Assembly (NCBI GenBank): GCA_037178855.1
Contig: JASJZC010000006.1
Coordinates: forward strand, 6,014,001 to 6,078,000
DNA from: Oscheius sp. JU75
Taxonomy: Eukaryota; Nematoda; Chromadorea; Rhabditida; Rhabditidae
Direction of reading: 5' to 3'
Length of the DNA: 64,000 nt
Each line of letters starts with the position of its first letter. The first letter of the stretch is position 1. Both the position numbers and the translations under genes were made by a program. The notes under the pieces were generated by a model. The model ran no database searches. It worked only from the letters and a program-made list of their open reading frames with translations, and had not been told where the DNA came from. Shown piece by piece: positions 37,001 through 47,527 of the stretch.

Positions 37001-38292
37001 ATGTGAATTGGGCTCGTTATGATGATGGCGGGATGAGCGCGACGAGTGCGATGTCTGTCTCTTTCGAAGGCGGTTCTTCATCTCGAGCTGAAAATGAAGT
37101 CAATTTGGATAGCAACTGAACCGAGAGGTACCTTTATATAGGAAGAGTAGCGCGATTGACGCGGTTCCGAGAAGTAGAAGGCGTTGCGGACATTCACAGA
37201 AAGGATTGTGCCACCAATGGTCATAGTCAGGAAGAGAATGCCTGAATATTTTGTGTCACTCTCACTGCCTGCCTCAACTCACCAGAGATGCCCTTGTTCC
37301 TTGCCAGGACAGCCGGTATCTTGAAGTGATCCGGTTTGTAGTATCCATTGCTGTAACCTTCGGTCAATCTACTGCTCGAAGCTGGTCGTCGATTATCCCA
37401 GACCAAGTTCGGATCGTTCTCGACATCGTAATAGCTGGCCGGACGACTCGTCTGCGGCATCGCGATTACTTGATTATAGGTAGTCAAGACGGGAGCTCTT
37501 GATCTGACAGGAGTTGAGCTGGTCAGATGAGGATTTGTCTTCGGAAGTTTAAACAGAGGTTTCATGTTGCTTGTTGTGGAAGTGTGCTGCGGATTCCATT
37601 CCCGATGAAGACGAAGCCTGGGTGGCAGCGGTTCCGAGGTCTCGCTCAAAACTGGAGAAATTTCCTCGTCCATCATCATGGGAGCTCTTTTTCGGTCAAT
37701 CGGCGTGTAGAGGTCACTCGGATCTGTCTAGAAATGGAAAGAGTTAGAAGACGAAGTGGAACCCGGCCCGATTGCACCTGGCATCAACTGACCATGGAGT
37801 GTTTGCCTTGCTCCTGTCTTTAGACATTTCACAAGACTTTTCGTACAAAAACCTCGCAGCTGGCTAACTCACCTCAGTAGTTCCTTCTGTCGTGTCCAAT
37901 GAGCTCAGTACCGACGAGTTGGTAGTGGACGACATGAAATCCATTGGCTCATGAAATCGAGAGTGTCTAGGAGCTCCAATGGGTGCGCGGAACCTAAAAC
38001 TCGATCGACTTGGAGGGACAAGAGATCATAAAGTCGGGTCATAAGACGTAGTTACACTTTTAACGCGATCCGGGGCGTGGTAATAAAGGAGAACGAACCT
38101 GGGTGGTCGGGAGGTGCCTTTGAATGACGGCCGGATGGACGGCTCGCTGTCACTGTCAAACTCATCGGAACAGTCTGAATAGAATCCTTTTTATCGCCGA
38201 CAAAAGGTCAAGATACCTGACTCAGAGTCATAGTCGACCGCCTCGTCGTAGCGGAGATGCTTCGTGTTCGATACGTGTTTGAGGCGTGACAT
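25039..38292 (-). CDS. rgs-7: C2-domain RGS protein (RGS3 / RGS-7 type)
   Basis: GTPase-activating protein for heterotrimeric G alpha subunits with an N-terminal C2-like region. Exons: 38217-38292, 38099-38174, 37873-37993, 37283-37727, 37132-37241, 36933-37087, 36825-36887, 36393-36684, 35369-35437, 35227-35329, 32632-32748, 32429-32562, 32188-32306, 26244-26398, 26037-26206, 25521-25645 and 25039-25123; 2,415 nt, 804 aa, with every join in phase. C2-like segment about 250-440 (GGTILSVNVRNAFYF, LQLDLGRERNHQELFIRVY, MLGCMTFPISRML). Ser-rich linker. RGS domain about 655-790 (WEHNFEKLLLHEVGNQLF, FLEKEHSEENLDFWTACEEF, VNLDSDTRAAT, FQLAQTQIELL, YKRFLQDAL). The 5.8 kb intron (26399-32187) is the longest modelled. 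Symbol given by resemblance to C. elegans RGS-7 only. Two separate genes, split at the 35.5 kb or 26.4 kb starts, is the alternative. Confidence 0.82.
26244..26382 (-). CDS. Possible start exon of a short RGS isoform
   Basis: The acceptor ttctttttcag at 26399 is followed 16 nt later by an in-frame ATG (MFSLLRNNKKDSS). If that acceptor is also trans-spliced, the four 3' exons encode a 172-aa RGS-only protein (519 nt, in frame). In the long model the same exon is entered in phase 2 from 32188. Both uses are compatible with the sequence. Confidence 0.4.
26399..32187 (-). other. 5.8 kb intron of the C2-RGS gene
   Basis: Bounded by a donor (AAAAC then gtgagt) at 32187 and an acceptor (tttttcag) at 26399. 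I find no nested gene that I can support. It contains a (GA)n tract at 31208-31222, a 10-bp hairpin at 29810-29853 and a B-box-like sequence near 30957. Enhancers or alternative first exons are plausible but not visible. Confidence 0.65.
29810..29853. repeat. Short perfect inverted repeat
   Basis: CTAGTGTGAA (29810-29819) is the reverse complement of TTCACACTAG (29844-29853), with a 24-nt loop. It lies in the long C2-RGS intron. No flanking duplication or family copy was seen. Confidence 0.7.
34982..35087 (+). repeat. Dispersed repeat, copy A (with internal tandem duplication)
   Basis: Begins TGACAAGT.TGGCTGATGC and shares the order of blocks GATGCCCCGTT, ATGCTGTTCCAGTC, GCTACC, ACAGGAG.AGC and TTCTC with copy B at 48086-48165. 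Within it the 24-base unit CAGGTAGATGCTGTTCC... occurs twice (35013-35036 and 35038-35061). It lies in the intron 32749-35226 of the C2-RGS gene. Confidence 0.85.
35475..35492 (-). CDS. Possible alternative first exon of the C2-RGS gene (MKVKRR)
   Basis: ATGAAGGTGAAACGTCGT is followed by a good donor (gtaagc) at 35474 and joins in phase 0 to exon 35369-35437 (MPMEEF). An internal promoter here would give a protein without the C2-like region. Weak acceptor-like actag lies just upstream. No transcript evidence. Confidence 0.4.
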
Positions 38293-38329
38293 TGTGCGGA
38301 TCTTGATAGGTTTCTGTGTATTTCTTCTC

Positions 38330-40564
38330 TGAAAGTTTCTGGTTAGAGACAGATTGTAAGTTAGTGGAATGAATATGAAAGATGGGCACGAAGGGGTATC
38401 AAATGATGGCTTGTAACGATCTTGTACAGAGGTTTAGGTACTTCTTTCGAGAGACAGTGCTATCAAGGATCGTGGAAATCGGCCTATTGAATAGCGCATG
38501 ATTTGTAAACAGCGAGACATATGCGAGTTTCGGGAGACCACGAGAGTCTGAAGCGTCATTTGTCATTATCGAAAGTTCTGGCTACTGGAAGATCTTCGAG
38601 AGCGCAAGAGCTTACAGAAAATCGTCTATTTCAAACCTAACAAATGAGAAGCCAAATCTCAAGACAGACTTATAGCTGCTGGACCGCACCAGTAACACAA
38701 TCTGAGATATAACCCCCTAATGTCAACAAGATCAAATGGGTTACTGGACTATTAGGCTGGAGTAGAGAATGCCCCAGAATCTCACTCAATTTTGCCTCAT
38801 CAGTTCTATGTCTCGACTGGTAGACTAATGACCAACCCGGATATTGTGACTACCAATCGAGTCAGGGACTGAAGACCCAAATCAAAGGGGTGAGCTAGTT
38901 GGAACACTGATTAGTCCAGATCTCTACGAACTTCTCTAAATACTCACTTTCATTTGAAGTTGGCGCTAAAGACTTGATGGACGAAAAGCAAGAGTCTGGT
39001 GTCCCCAGGTGTCCGATAAAGCGACAAAGCTACCCTGGGGGAACATTTACATAATTTCAAAAGCGAATACTCCAAAAAAGGGCAGATTATTGATATCTTT
39101 TACCTCTGGCTTTCATACCCTCTTTCTGATCCAGCCGATTTCAGATAGCCACCTAATCAAATGGGTCACGCCCAAAAATTAAGATCATACAATCAGAGGT
39201 CAAGCCAATTTCGAAACAGTCGATAATAGAGGGTGAAGCTGTATAAAAGCAGTCGGCGACACAATGGCAGGTGTCGGTCGGTCAGTAAGAGAGCGTGTGC
39301 ATTGCGTGTGACCCAGTGAGTCTCCTTGTTAGGGGGCGAGGCTCGTTAGGCTATCGATTGAACGGCTCTCAGGAGATGAAAGGAAGGAGAGACTACTCGC
39401 TGCGACGGATACTCAAACAGATAAATGAGTGGGATGATGGGATGCTTGGAATTAAAGGAGCAAACAGAAGTAAGAGGCGGTGAGTCAAGGTAGCTCTTTC
39501 ATATTAGTATATTCAAGTGGTATTCAATTTATGGCTATGTATGTGCGAGAACAAAGCCGAGTTCAGTCAATTCCACATACTTTTTTTCTCTTGTTTAGAA
39601 CTTTATAATGTGTCCAAACTGCTTCTCATGTTCAAACTTCGTCTGTCTGTTGTTGCATGGCTCTAACTCATAGTCCATCCTTTCTGAATCTTTCCTAAAG
39701 ACTACCGAACCGTTCTTTATCCCCAGCTTGTTTTTCTGTCCTCATTCATCATCCCGTGTCGTTTTTTCTCCGCTACCGAATGGTATAGCGAGACGTATGG
39801 CGCAATAAAAGTTCTGGCAAAGGCCGTTCGTCCTCAAAGGCAATCCGACACGGACAAAGACATAAAACAAAAACGTCTCTTTGTGAGTAAGAAGAGCAAA
39901 AAGTTAGGACTCACTTTACGATCGCCGTTGGATCAGTCTAATTATCGCCTCTACCCAATGTATCGACGAGATAAGACCGTAAAAAGTAGCCGCCGGTCAG
40001 AGATAACTCGCGTGTAAATAGGGATCACCGATGGCAGTGGGAAAAGAACCCGGGAGGTCAACTTCTGCTTGTTTTTTGACTAAATAAACAAGCGATTATT
40101 CGACTTGGATATTGAACTGTTCCACACTTCAGCTGCAGCTCAGACGCTTGATAAACAAAACCAGTCAACCACCTAAACAGCTGAGCTGAGTCCAAATTAC
40201 TAAGATAAAGAAAATAGAAGCTGAAGAGTCCTGAATAGAGATAACAAGTAATAAAGAAAGCAGCTAAACAGAGTTTGAGTTCGCGCCAATGTGTTCATTT
40301 GAACGGTGGACTGAATGCTGGGCATTGGAGAAAGAGTGAGAGAGCGCGTTGGACGAAGAGAGCACAGCCATTCCGCTTGTCCGAACAGGTGGCAAAGATT
40401 TGGAACAGTGCTACTGGCCGGCTGATAAGGCTAAAAAGTTTATTATAAAATTCTCTGGTAAAAAGAGACTCATCAGTTGAGCAATATGGCAACATTATCA
40501 AAAGGGTATCAAAAGAGTAGCGAGTACGACGTAAATACGAGAGTAAAGAATAAAATTAGGGAAT
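38330..40564. other. Intergenic region between the C2-RGS and glycogenin genes
   Basis: About 2.2 kb with no supported gene. It should hold the long-isoform promoter of the C2-RGS gene. A TATA-like tataaaag on the plus strand is at 39242-39249, and the short ORF downstream (39295-39483) lacks any family feature. Confidence 0.6.
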
Positions 40565-41967
40565 TTAGTCGTTAAGAGCACGTTCAAGAGCGGCCTGGAT
40601 GTTGGAGAAGGCATCGTAGCCCAGATAGTCTGGGTTGCCGGATTCCCATGCACGGAGACGGTCTTCTGACGATGGGACCTGTAAATATCATCTTTGATTT
40701 GAAACTTGGGCGATTTTTAATGGAAACCTCCCGGTAAAAACTGTTAGAAAACTTACAGAAGTGAAGTTCTGTTCTTCTGTACTCTCGGCAGTGTGAGTGA
40801 ACTCGGCAATCTGTAAGAAGACACGTCAACATGGTATTAGTAGACAGAGGAAGGTCTTAACTTAGAAAGAACATGCGTTTTCTAACTCCTCGGCCTGCTC
40901 CGACTCCTCCACTGCCTCCATTCCTTCCGCCAGAACTTCAATCTGTTCCGGGTCAAATTGAGCATTTTGATCAATCACATGCACAATAACTTCACTCCTG
41001 GAAGAAGATGGCACGACGATGTGAATGGGGGCCGAGGCTTTTGGGCGTGGAGATTTAGTCCCTTTGGGAGCAGGAGAACTCGTAGAGGTCTGGGTGAAAA
41101 TCATGCAAAATTGAGACAGCACACGCATGCGAAAGACTAGACTGAAACTCACATGTTCGGAGACTTTCGAGCTGTAGAGGCGGTTCCAGTGCTGGATGTG
41201 CGTGTCCTGATGGCCGGTAGTCCTGCGGTTCCACGGCTTCTGTGCTCCGATAAAGTGGACGATTTTGGTAGAGGCTCCGAATCTGTTAAAACCATTCTTC
41301 ATAAAATATGCGAAAGGTACCTCTTGTAAGCAGCGGGATAGGAATAGAAGGATCCGGAGGTCATGTTATAGATGAAGGGAAGTCGATGAGCCGAGGACAG
41401 ATCACGCCAGTTCGAGTAGAAGTCGTTCAAGAGACCCTGGTCACCGCCGTCGTATGATCCTCGCTGAAGGGCAAACGTCAAAAGAGCACGGTAGGTTTCG
41501 ATGCTGGGTACGAAAACGAAGACACCGGAGTTAAAGCAATCTGGCCAGCCAATGTCAGCTGCGGCCGAGAATTCTGGACGACCGAAGAGCTCGTCCGAGT
41601 TTTGAAGGACGAGTGTGTCGGCATCGAGGAAAACGGCCTTCGTGTACTGGGTCAGACGCCAACATTGGAGCTTCGTGAAAGTGATTCCTAGATCGGGACG
41701 ACCAATAAGGGCAAGATTCTCCTGGGATTCTCAATTCAAAATGCTCAAAAAGAATCGGAATACCTGGTCGTTGCTGTTCAACACGTCGACATTAGAGACA
41801 CTGTCGAAGACGGCTTCAAGCTGATGTCTGACTGCAGGCGAGATCTGATGCGTGGTCATGCAGTGAAGGTTCTTCGTTGTGGCGACGGAACGAAGCGAAT
41901 GGGCTAGCACGAGGGCTCCCTGAGCATATCCGTCGTTTGTGGCTAATGTGATCCAGGCCTCGGTCAT
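40565..41967 (-). CDS. GYG1: Glycogenin (self-glucosylating glycogen primer)
   Basis: GT8 glycosyltransferase that uses UDP-glucose to glucosylate its own tyrosine and prime glycogen synthesis. Exons 41764-41967, 41321-41721, 41153-41282, 40877-41089, 40757-40810 and 40565-40678; 1,116 nt, 371 aa. N terminus [19 protein letters not shown]; DxD metal motif DAD at 101-103 (FLDADTLVL); [20 protein letters not shown]; the YSY motif (Tyr194/Tyr196) holding the acceptor tyrosine; [10 protein letters not shown]. An acidic linker leads to a C-terminal [13 protein letters not shown] helix of the glycogen-synthase-binding type. Intron 40811-40876 needs a GC donor (GAAAAC then gcatgt). Acceptor tttacag lies 5 nt before the ATG. 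Confidence 0.95.
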
Positions 41968-41972
41968 TCTGG

Positions 41973-43471
41973 CTGTAAATTAACAGTTTTTAGGAGAACA
42001 AAAAGAGAGTAACGAGCAAAAAGAGGCCGCGAGTTTATGTCCACCCACAAGCTCGAGAGCCAACGGGACAGTTGTCCTTCATTTCGACAAAGAGGGGCCG
42101 TTGTTTTGTCTTAAAAGAGTGCGTTGTAACTATTACGAAATTTCGTAGGGAGAATGCATGGAAAACACGGAAAACCATGCGAAAACAAACAGAGAAGGCT
42201 GAGGAGGAAAGCCAATCACAGATAGTGATCTTCTTTGTGAAAAGATCGAGAGCAAGACATTAATTGTCGAGAGAAGCAAAGAAAGCGGATAAAGAGATAA
42301 TGAACTTATTTTCCCGCCAATTTTCAAAAGCCACGAATCTGAGGGAGTTCAAAAATCGTTAGATTCTGGAAATGACCGTATTCTCGCCAAATGAGATCTA
42401 TTAAAGTATGCCGCAGGATCTCAAAACTGAGCGTAGTGCATAGACATCTGCCACAGCTGGAGAGTTCTCCCCTCCGAGGCTAGACGTTCAATATGGGGCT
42501 TTTTTCGGTCCAAAATGGACGGCATTAGTGCAGTAGTGATCCAGCAGCATGAATTCCGATAAGCTGTCTGATAAAGAAGCAGGAAAAAGTAACAAAGTTG
42601 CGATGAAAGTCTGGGAAAAATATCGGATAAGAGCTAAAAATAAAAGCAGCTTCAAGCAACTGCAGCGAGGACAAAAAACTTGCAGACGGCCAGTGGCGAT
42701 ATTACAGCCGAGGGAGCCAGGACTTGAATGAGATCGAAGAGGCGGAGGGATCATTGGTCATATTCGAGACTTTCTGCTCGAAGAGGAGTAAAACAACAAG
42801 GAGCACGAGGCATTAGCACCACGATCTAATCGATAAAAACATGAAACAAATAGAGAAGCAACCCCCCGAGAGTCACTTGACCGGCGGAACGGTCTCTCCT
42901 GGATGGATGGATTGGTTGAGAGAAAGTGAAGAATGTTGCCGTTTTTCCCCCTGGATACACAAATGAAAACAGGCCGAAAGGGTCATAAAAATACGTGAGA
43001 TTTCCATGCTCATCTCACCGATTCTGCACAGGCTTTTTTTAGACTAAAAACTAGTGAGAAGCAAGTGAATTGTGAAACAAGTAGACGACCCGTTTGTATT
43101 GAAAATAAGGCATTTCCTTTTATTTCAGAGCCATCTGAGAACCGTATTAACAAATCAAAACAAGAGGAGATGAACCTACGACATGAGGTGGCTACTACAC
43201 GCATTGAGTTGGGCATCACACTAGGCTTTTCGGGGAAGGGGCAGAAAGAGGGGAGAACATTTTACAGGCAATTCTTAGAATTTTTCAAGAGTGGAGGGAA
43301 GGGGCGAGAGACCATTCTGCCATGACTGTTTTTCGAGTTTAGAGAAAAAGATAACCGGAACAAACTGGATATAGTGACGCTCAAAGCGAAGTATAAAAAT
43401 GTTGAAGCAGACAAAGCTGCCAAGTGGGAGAGGAGGAGATAAAACGGGGGTTTGGATGGGAAAACAGAAAT
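41973..43471. other. Intergenic region between glycogenin and MO25
   Basis: About 1.5 kb, both neighbours on the minus strand. Too long for a typical operon gap, so glycogenin probably has its own promoter here. No coding signal or RNA gene seen. Confidence 0.6.
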
Positions 43472-44861
43472 TCACGCCTTCATCTCTTGAATCTGCTTTA
43501 TCAGATAGGCTTTCTCGTCGTTGAACTGCTCATCGTCGGTACGATCGTTGTGGAATTGCGCTAGGAAATCAACCTAAATTTGAACGTTTTCGAAGGTATA
43601 CGGAAAAAAACTAACCAACTTGTCCCTATTTCTTAGCAAAATATCAGCAATCGGTCTAGGCTTATTGGGATTCGCGACGAATACCTGAAACGGTGTAATT
43701 GGACGGAGAAACGACGAAAAAGGTGCGAAATACGTTATTTAATCCTCAAAAACATGTTTTAGGTCCTCTTGTCCATAATTTGAGACAACAAGGAACTCAA
43801 CCCACCTTGAAGACGTGGAAGGCCTCAAACTGAATGTTTCGGCTTTTCTCCCGCAACAACTCCATCATAAGCTTTAAATTTTCCGGATTTGAAATGTACT
43901 TTGTCATCACATTGAAATTATGCCTATCAAGAAGTAGTTCACCGAGGAGCTGCAAGTTTCAATAAAAAAAAGGAAAATAAGAAAAGTACCTTCAAGGATT
44001 GCCGTCTGACGACGTAGTTCTCGGACATTAGAAGCTTCTGATACGCGATGAAGAACCTATCGTAATTCGCGTCGAGGAATTCAGCACAGAGGGTTTTGTG
44101 CTTCGTGATGAGGTCCTTGAAAGTCGAAAAGGCATCAGAAGCTATGTCGAATGAGGACAGTTCCACGTAGTCGAAGAATTTGTAAAAGTTCTCATGTTGA
44201 ATGACAATCTGGATTGAATGAAAGTTGAAATAAAGGAAAAGAGCATACCTTGGCCAAAATGTCGTGACGGATGCACTCACGGAGCATGTTCCCACAGGTC
44301 ATGGCGATGTCGGTGTTGTCGTACCTTAATTGATGTAAATTACAACGACTCTTAGAAAGAAATTGACAAAAAGAAGGAGAAGATGGCTCACCCATTGAGA
44401 AGAGTGATGAGAATCTCGGGTCGAAGGCCAAGATACTCGACAGTCGGTGATCGTGTTCCAATCTGACGCCGGAGTAGATTGTTGAAAATCTGAGCCACGT
44501 CCTTTTTACTCTCGAAATCGAGTCGGGCCAGATGCTTGATCAGAAGTGGTAGCACACCGGCTCCGTAGGTTTCCTGAGCCAGTTGAGCAACCTGCTCACT
44601 GCTTGGCTCCTGCCCTTCCTGTCCGTAAATGAAGCCCTTGACCAGCTGGAGCCATTTGTTTACATCTTCGACGGCCTTGTCCAACTTCTTGTCTCCCTAA
44701 AACGATGTTTACAGTGAGCACAAACAAAATATTTTGATGCCTTTTAGGGAGAAGTTTTAGGAACCGACCTTATTGCTATCGATGACCTGAAGGGCTTCTT
44801 TTAGGTTTTTGATAACATCAGCAGGAGACTTGTGGGACTTTCCGAATATACGGAGAGCCAT
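43472..44861 (-). CDS. CAB39: MO25/CAB39 scaffold of the LKB1-STRAD complex
   Basis: Armadillo-like helical-repeat protein that activates STE20-family kinases and stabilises LKB1-STRAD. Exons 44769-44861, 44392-44696, 44249-44324, 43990-44208, 43806-43949, 43616-43684 and 43472-43573; 1,008 nt, 335 aa (human 341). Near-identical stretches to animal MO25: [72 protein letters not shown] and [16 protein letters not shown]. Start [13 protein letters not shown] matches family N termini (pFGK..KSP). An acceptor (aaattgcag) at 44884 leaves a 22-nt leader. Orthologous to C. elegans MOP-25. Confidence 0.97.
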
Positions 44862-44883
44862 AGGGTGTCTTTGTGGTTAATAC

Positions 44884-46343
44884 CTGCAATTTGACGCGAT
44901 AAAAAGTGGGAAAAGCAAAGAATAAGTGTCTGTACTGCAGTCGTAACCGATTATGGTGAGAATCAATCGATTTTTGGAGCGTGATAGGGCATATGAACAC
45001 AAAGAGAGACCTGGGCGGCATAAATGTTGCACTCGTCGGTGCCTTCCAAACACAAATATAGTTGGGAGACAGTGATGCGAAAACCTGTTTCGCCGACAGG
45101 CACACTGCAAAAAAGGAGCTCGCGAGCCACGACGGAGGAATATTTTGAAAAGAGTCTTTTTCTGTCTCGCCCACACTTCTTTTCAGCCAGTGGCAGAGAA
45201 TTGAAAAATACGTCGGCGCGCTCCGTGCGGGAATGAAAATGGCAAAAGAAGGAGATCTATCTTGAGAACAGTGAAATTTTGTGGAATGACTCATGAATAA
45301 CGGCAAACATCCCTCATAATGATATTTCCAATGGGAGTTTGTGAAAAAGCGCGATTTTTCAAAAGAGATCAACAAAAGGTCTAGGGGAATGAAGCAATTT
45401 TATCACGAGTTTCTGAGTGCGGATGAATTGACAAGTAGATCGGATATGGAAATGACCAGTTGTGCGTTATTAGGACAAAAGCTAGGCTGGGGACTGGTCG
45501 AGAGCGGCAACACACGAAGCAGGAAGGTCAATAGCGGGCACATTTGTGGACGGGGGTTGCAGAAAAAGGTCGCAAACGGGAACAAGGCCAGAGGGCCAAG
45601 AGGCGAAAATTATGGTCAGGTCAATTTGAAACGGAGAGAAATGACGTGGGGAGCCGTAAACAGAAAACCGGGAGCATAAAACGCGAATGGAAGTGGCGAC
45701 AACCCCTTCCACCGACGTTCAAAATGGAAGACTTTGTCACTCTCTCGCCGGTGGAGAGCACAGACAAGGCACGGGGCGGTTGTTAAAGGGCGGCCGGCTT
45801 GGGCGGTAGGTTTCGAAGCGAGCAGTTTTTTGAGCGGAAACAATGCTTTTTCGCTAGAAAGTTGTGGGAGCCAAATATGTTTAGTGTTACTATGTAAACG
45901 AATAATTTTTTTTTACACAGCTTCTATTAAAAGCAACTGAATATGCTTGGAACAGGAAGAAAACGGAAAGAAAGTGGAAAGGAAACAGAAAGGCTGGTAG
46001 AATGAGAAAAAAAGTGTTGGAAGTTTAAATTTTCGAATTCACTTCGGGACCGCCTCAAAATGCCGTCAGACCTTCTCGTCTTTTTCCTACCCTTGAACCT
46101 GCTTGCTTCGGCCTTTTACGCCTTTTCTGCTTGCTGTTCGTTTTCTGTAGCGTGAAAAAACCCTGGAAACGTCCATCTAATGTGCAGACACAATGATTCT
46201 CAATTGAAAACCTTCGCTCGGCGAGAGGGCAGAAAACCGTGCAGCAAACGTGCTGCTTTTCGAATTTTTGCTCGTTCAAACTTCTTTCCCCTATTTCCAG
46301 GCCTTGCCATAGCTTTTTCCACTGATTCATCATTGTTCAGTAA
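44884..46343. other. Divergent intergenic region between MO25 and the neurochondrin-like gene
   Basis: About 1.5 kb shared upstream region of two diverging genes. ORFs such as 44818-45375 are not supported. No clear TATA box. An acceptor tgttcag ends at 46340, 3 nt before the next start codon. Confidence 0.6.
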
Positions 46344-47421
46344 ATGGATCAACTCGCAACGATGGGAAAAGCTGGCGAGACGGTGCCGGCAATGGAGGAC
46401 CTGGAACAGATTCTTCACTGCCTCAAATCGATGCCGGAGCCTCCAAAAGGTGCTTTTCTCTTTTCAAGCAGACTAAAAGTGAGTTTTTCAGAAATCAGCG
46501 TCTGGGTCAAGGAGCTGCACTGTCTGATTTCGAAGATTCTTCGTTCGCCTCCGAACAGACTCGACGACACGTACAGAAAGACAAGTTTTGAGCTGATTCG
46601 GGAACTTTTCACGGTACTCCTCATTTTTTGTTGTTGTACAGAATAATTTTTCAGCTGTTCGGCTGCAGATGGCTCGAAGGCGACCAACAACTTCTGTCTC
46701 TCATTGCTCATCTGGTCACAGCCCAACTACGAATTCTACTGGACAATCCGACTAAAATAGACAGTGAACAGTTGACGGCTTGTTGCTCCATTGAAGAAGT
46801 AAGCGTTTTCTCTTTTCATTTGGATTTTTTCTTTCTCAGGAATGCATAAGAAGCATTGAGGACGAGGAAGCATTCGATTTGGACGAGGCGACAGCCACGA
46901 CAATGTCCATCACATGCAGAGAGGCCGTTGTTTTTGTGACTGACTACTGGGGACAGTCAAAAGAGTCGGAAGAAGAGCTTCCAGTCGAGGTCGAATGCGT
47001 CATGTACCGTCTCGTCTGTGTCTTTTTGTCGATAGGAGGAGCGGAAATCATGAAAAAGGACGACTTGAAAAAGATCTGTCCTCATCTGATCAGGATATGC
47101 TGGACGGCTGTAGAAAAGGAGGACTTCGAGGTGGCTCGTCAACTAATTTGCGTTCTTCACGAGTTGCCCTTTCTCGATTCGACTGTTCTCAACATGTTAA
47201 CGTCTTTTGTCAAAATAGCCACAGACGATAAAACAGAAGCCCTCAACTTGGTTAGTTTCTATGTCGTTTGGTATTGTTTACATATTTTTCAGGTTGAATC
47301 CATAGTCGATATCCTAAAAGATCGAGCGGATTGGTACGACAAAGAGTCTTTACAGAATGCCGTCAAATTTGCCAAAGAGGCACAATATACCGATCTCAGT
47401 CATTTCTTAGCGATGGTCTAG
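46344..47421 (+). CDS. Neurochondrin-like helical-repeat protein (short form)
   Basis: Exons 46344-46449, 46492-46613, 46655-46798, 46840-47250 and 47293-47421; 912 nt, 303 aa. The middle resembles the neurochondrin central region by eye: PNRLDDTYRKTSFELIRELF, LSLIAHLVTAQLRILLD, EQLTACCSIEEECI, CREAVVFVTDYW, VMYRLVCVFLSIGGAEI. Neurochondrin in vertebrates is about 730 aa, so this is less than half length, although acceptor tgttcag sits 3 nt before the ATG and the model has a clean stop. Either the nematode protein is short or N-terminal exons are missing. Its stop codon is 105 nt from the acceptor of pICln, which suggests co-transcription. Function outside vertebrates is unclear. Confidence 0.8.
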
Positions 47422-47527
47422 TAAATACGTATACTTTTTTGTTGTTTTCCGTATCCAATTGCGGTTCAAAACCGTCTTGTACCTAATTTCACTTTTTGTG
47501 GTGTGTGCTTATTTTCTCCTTCTTAGT

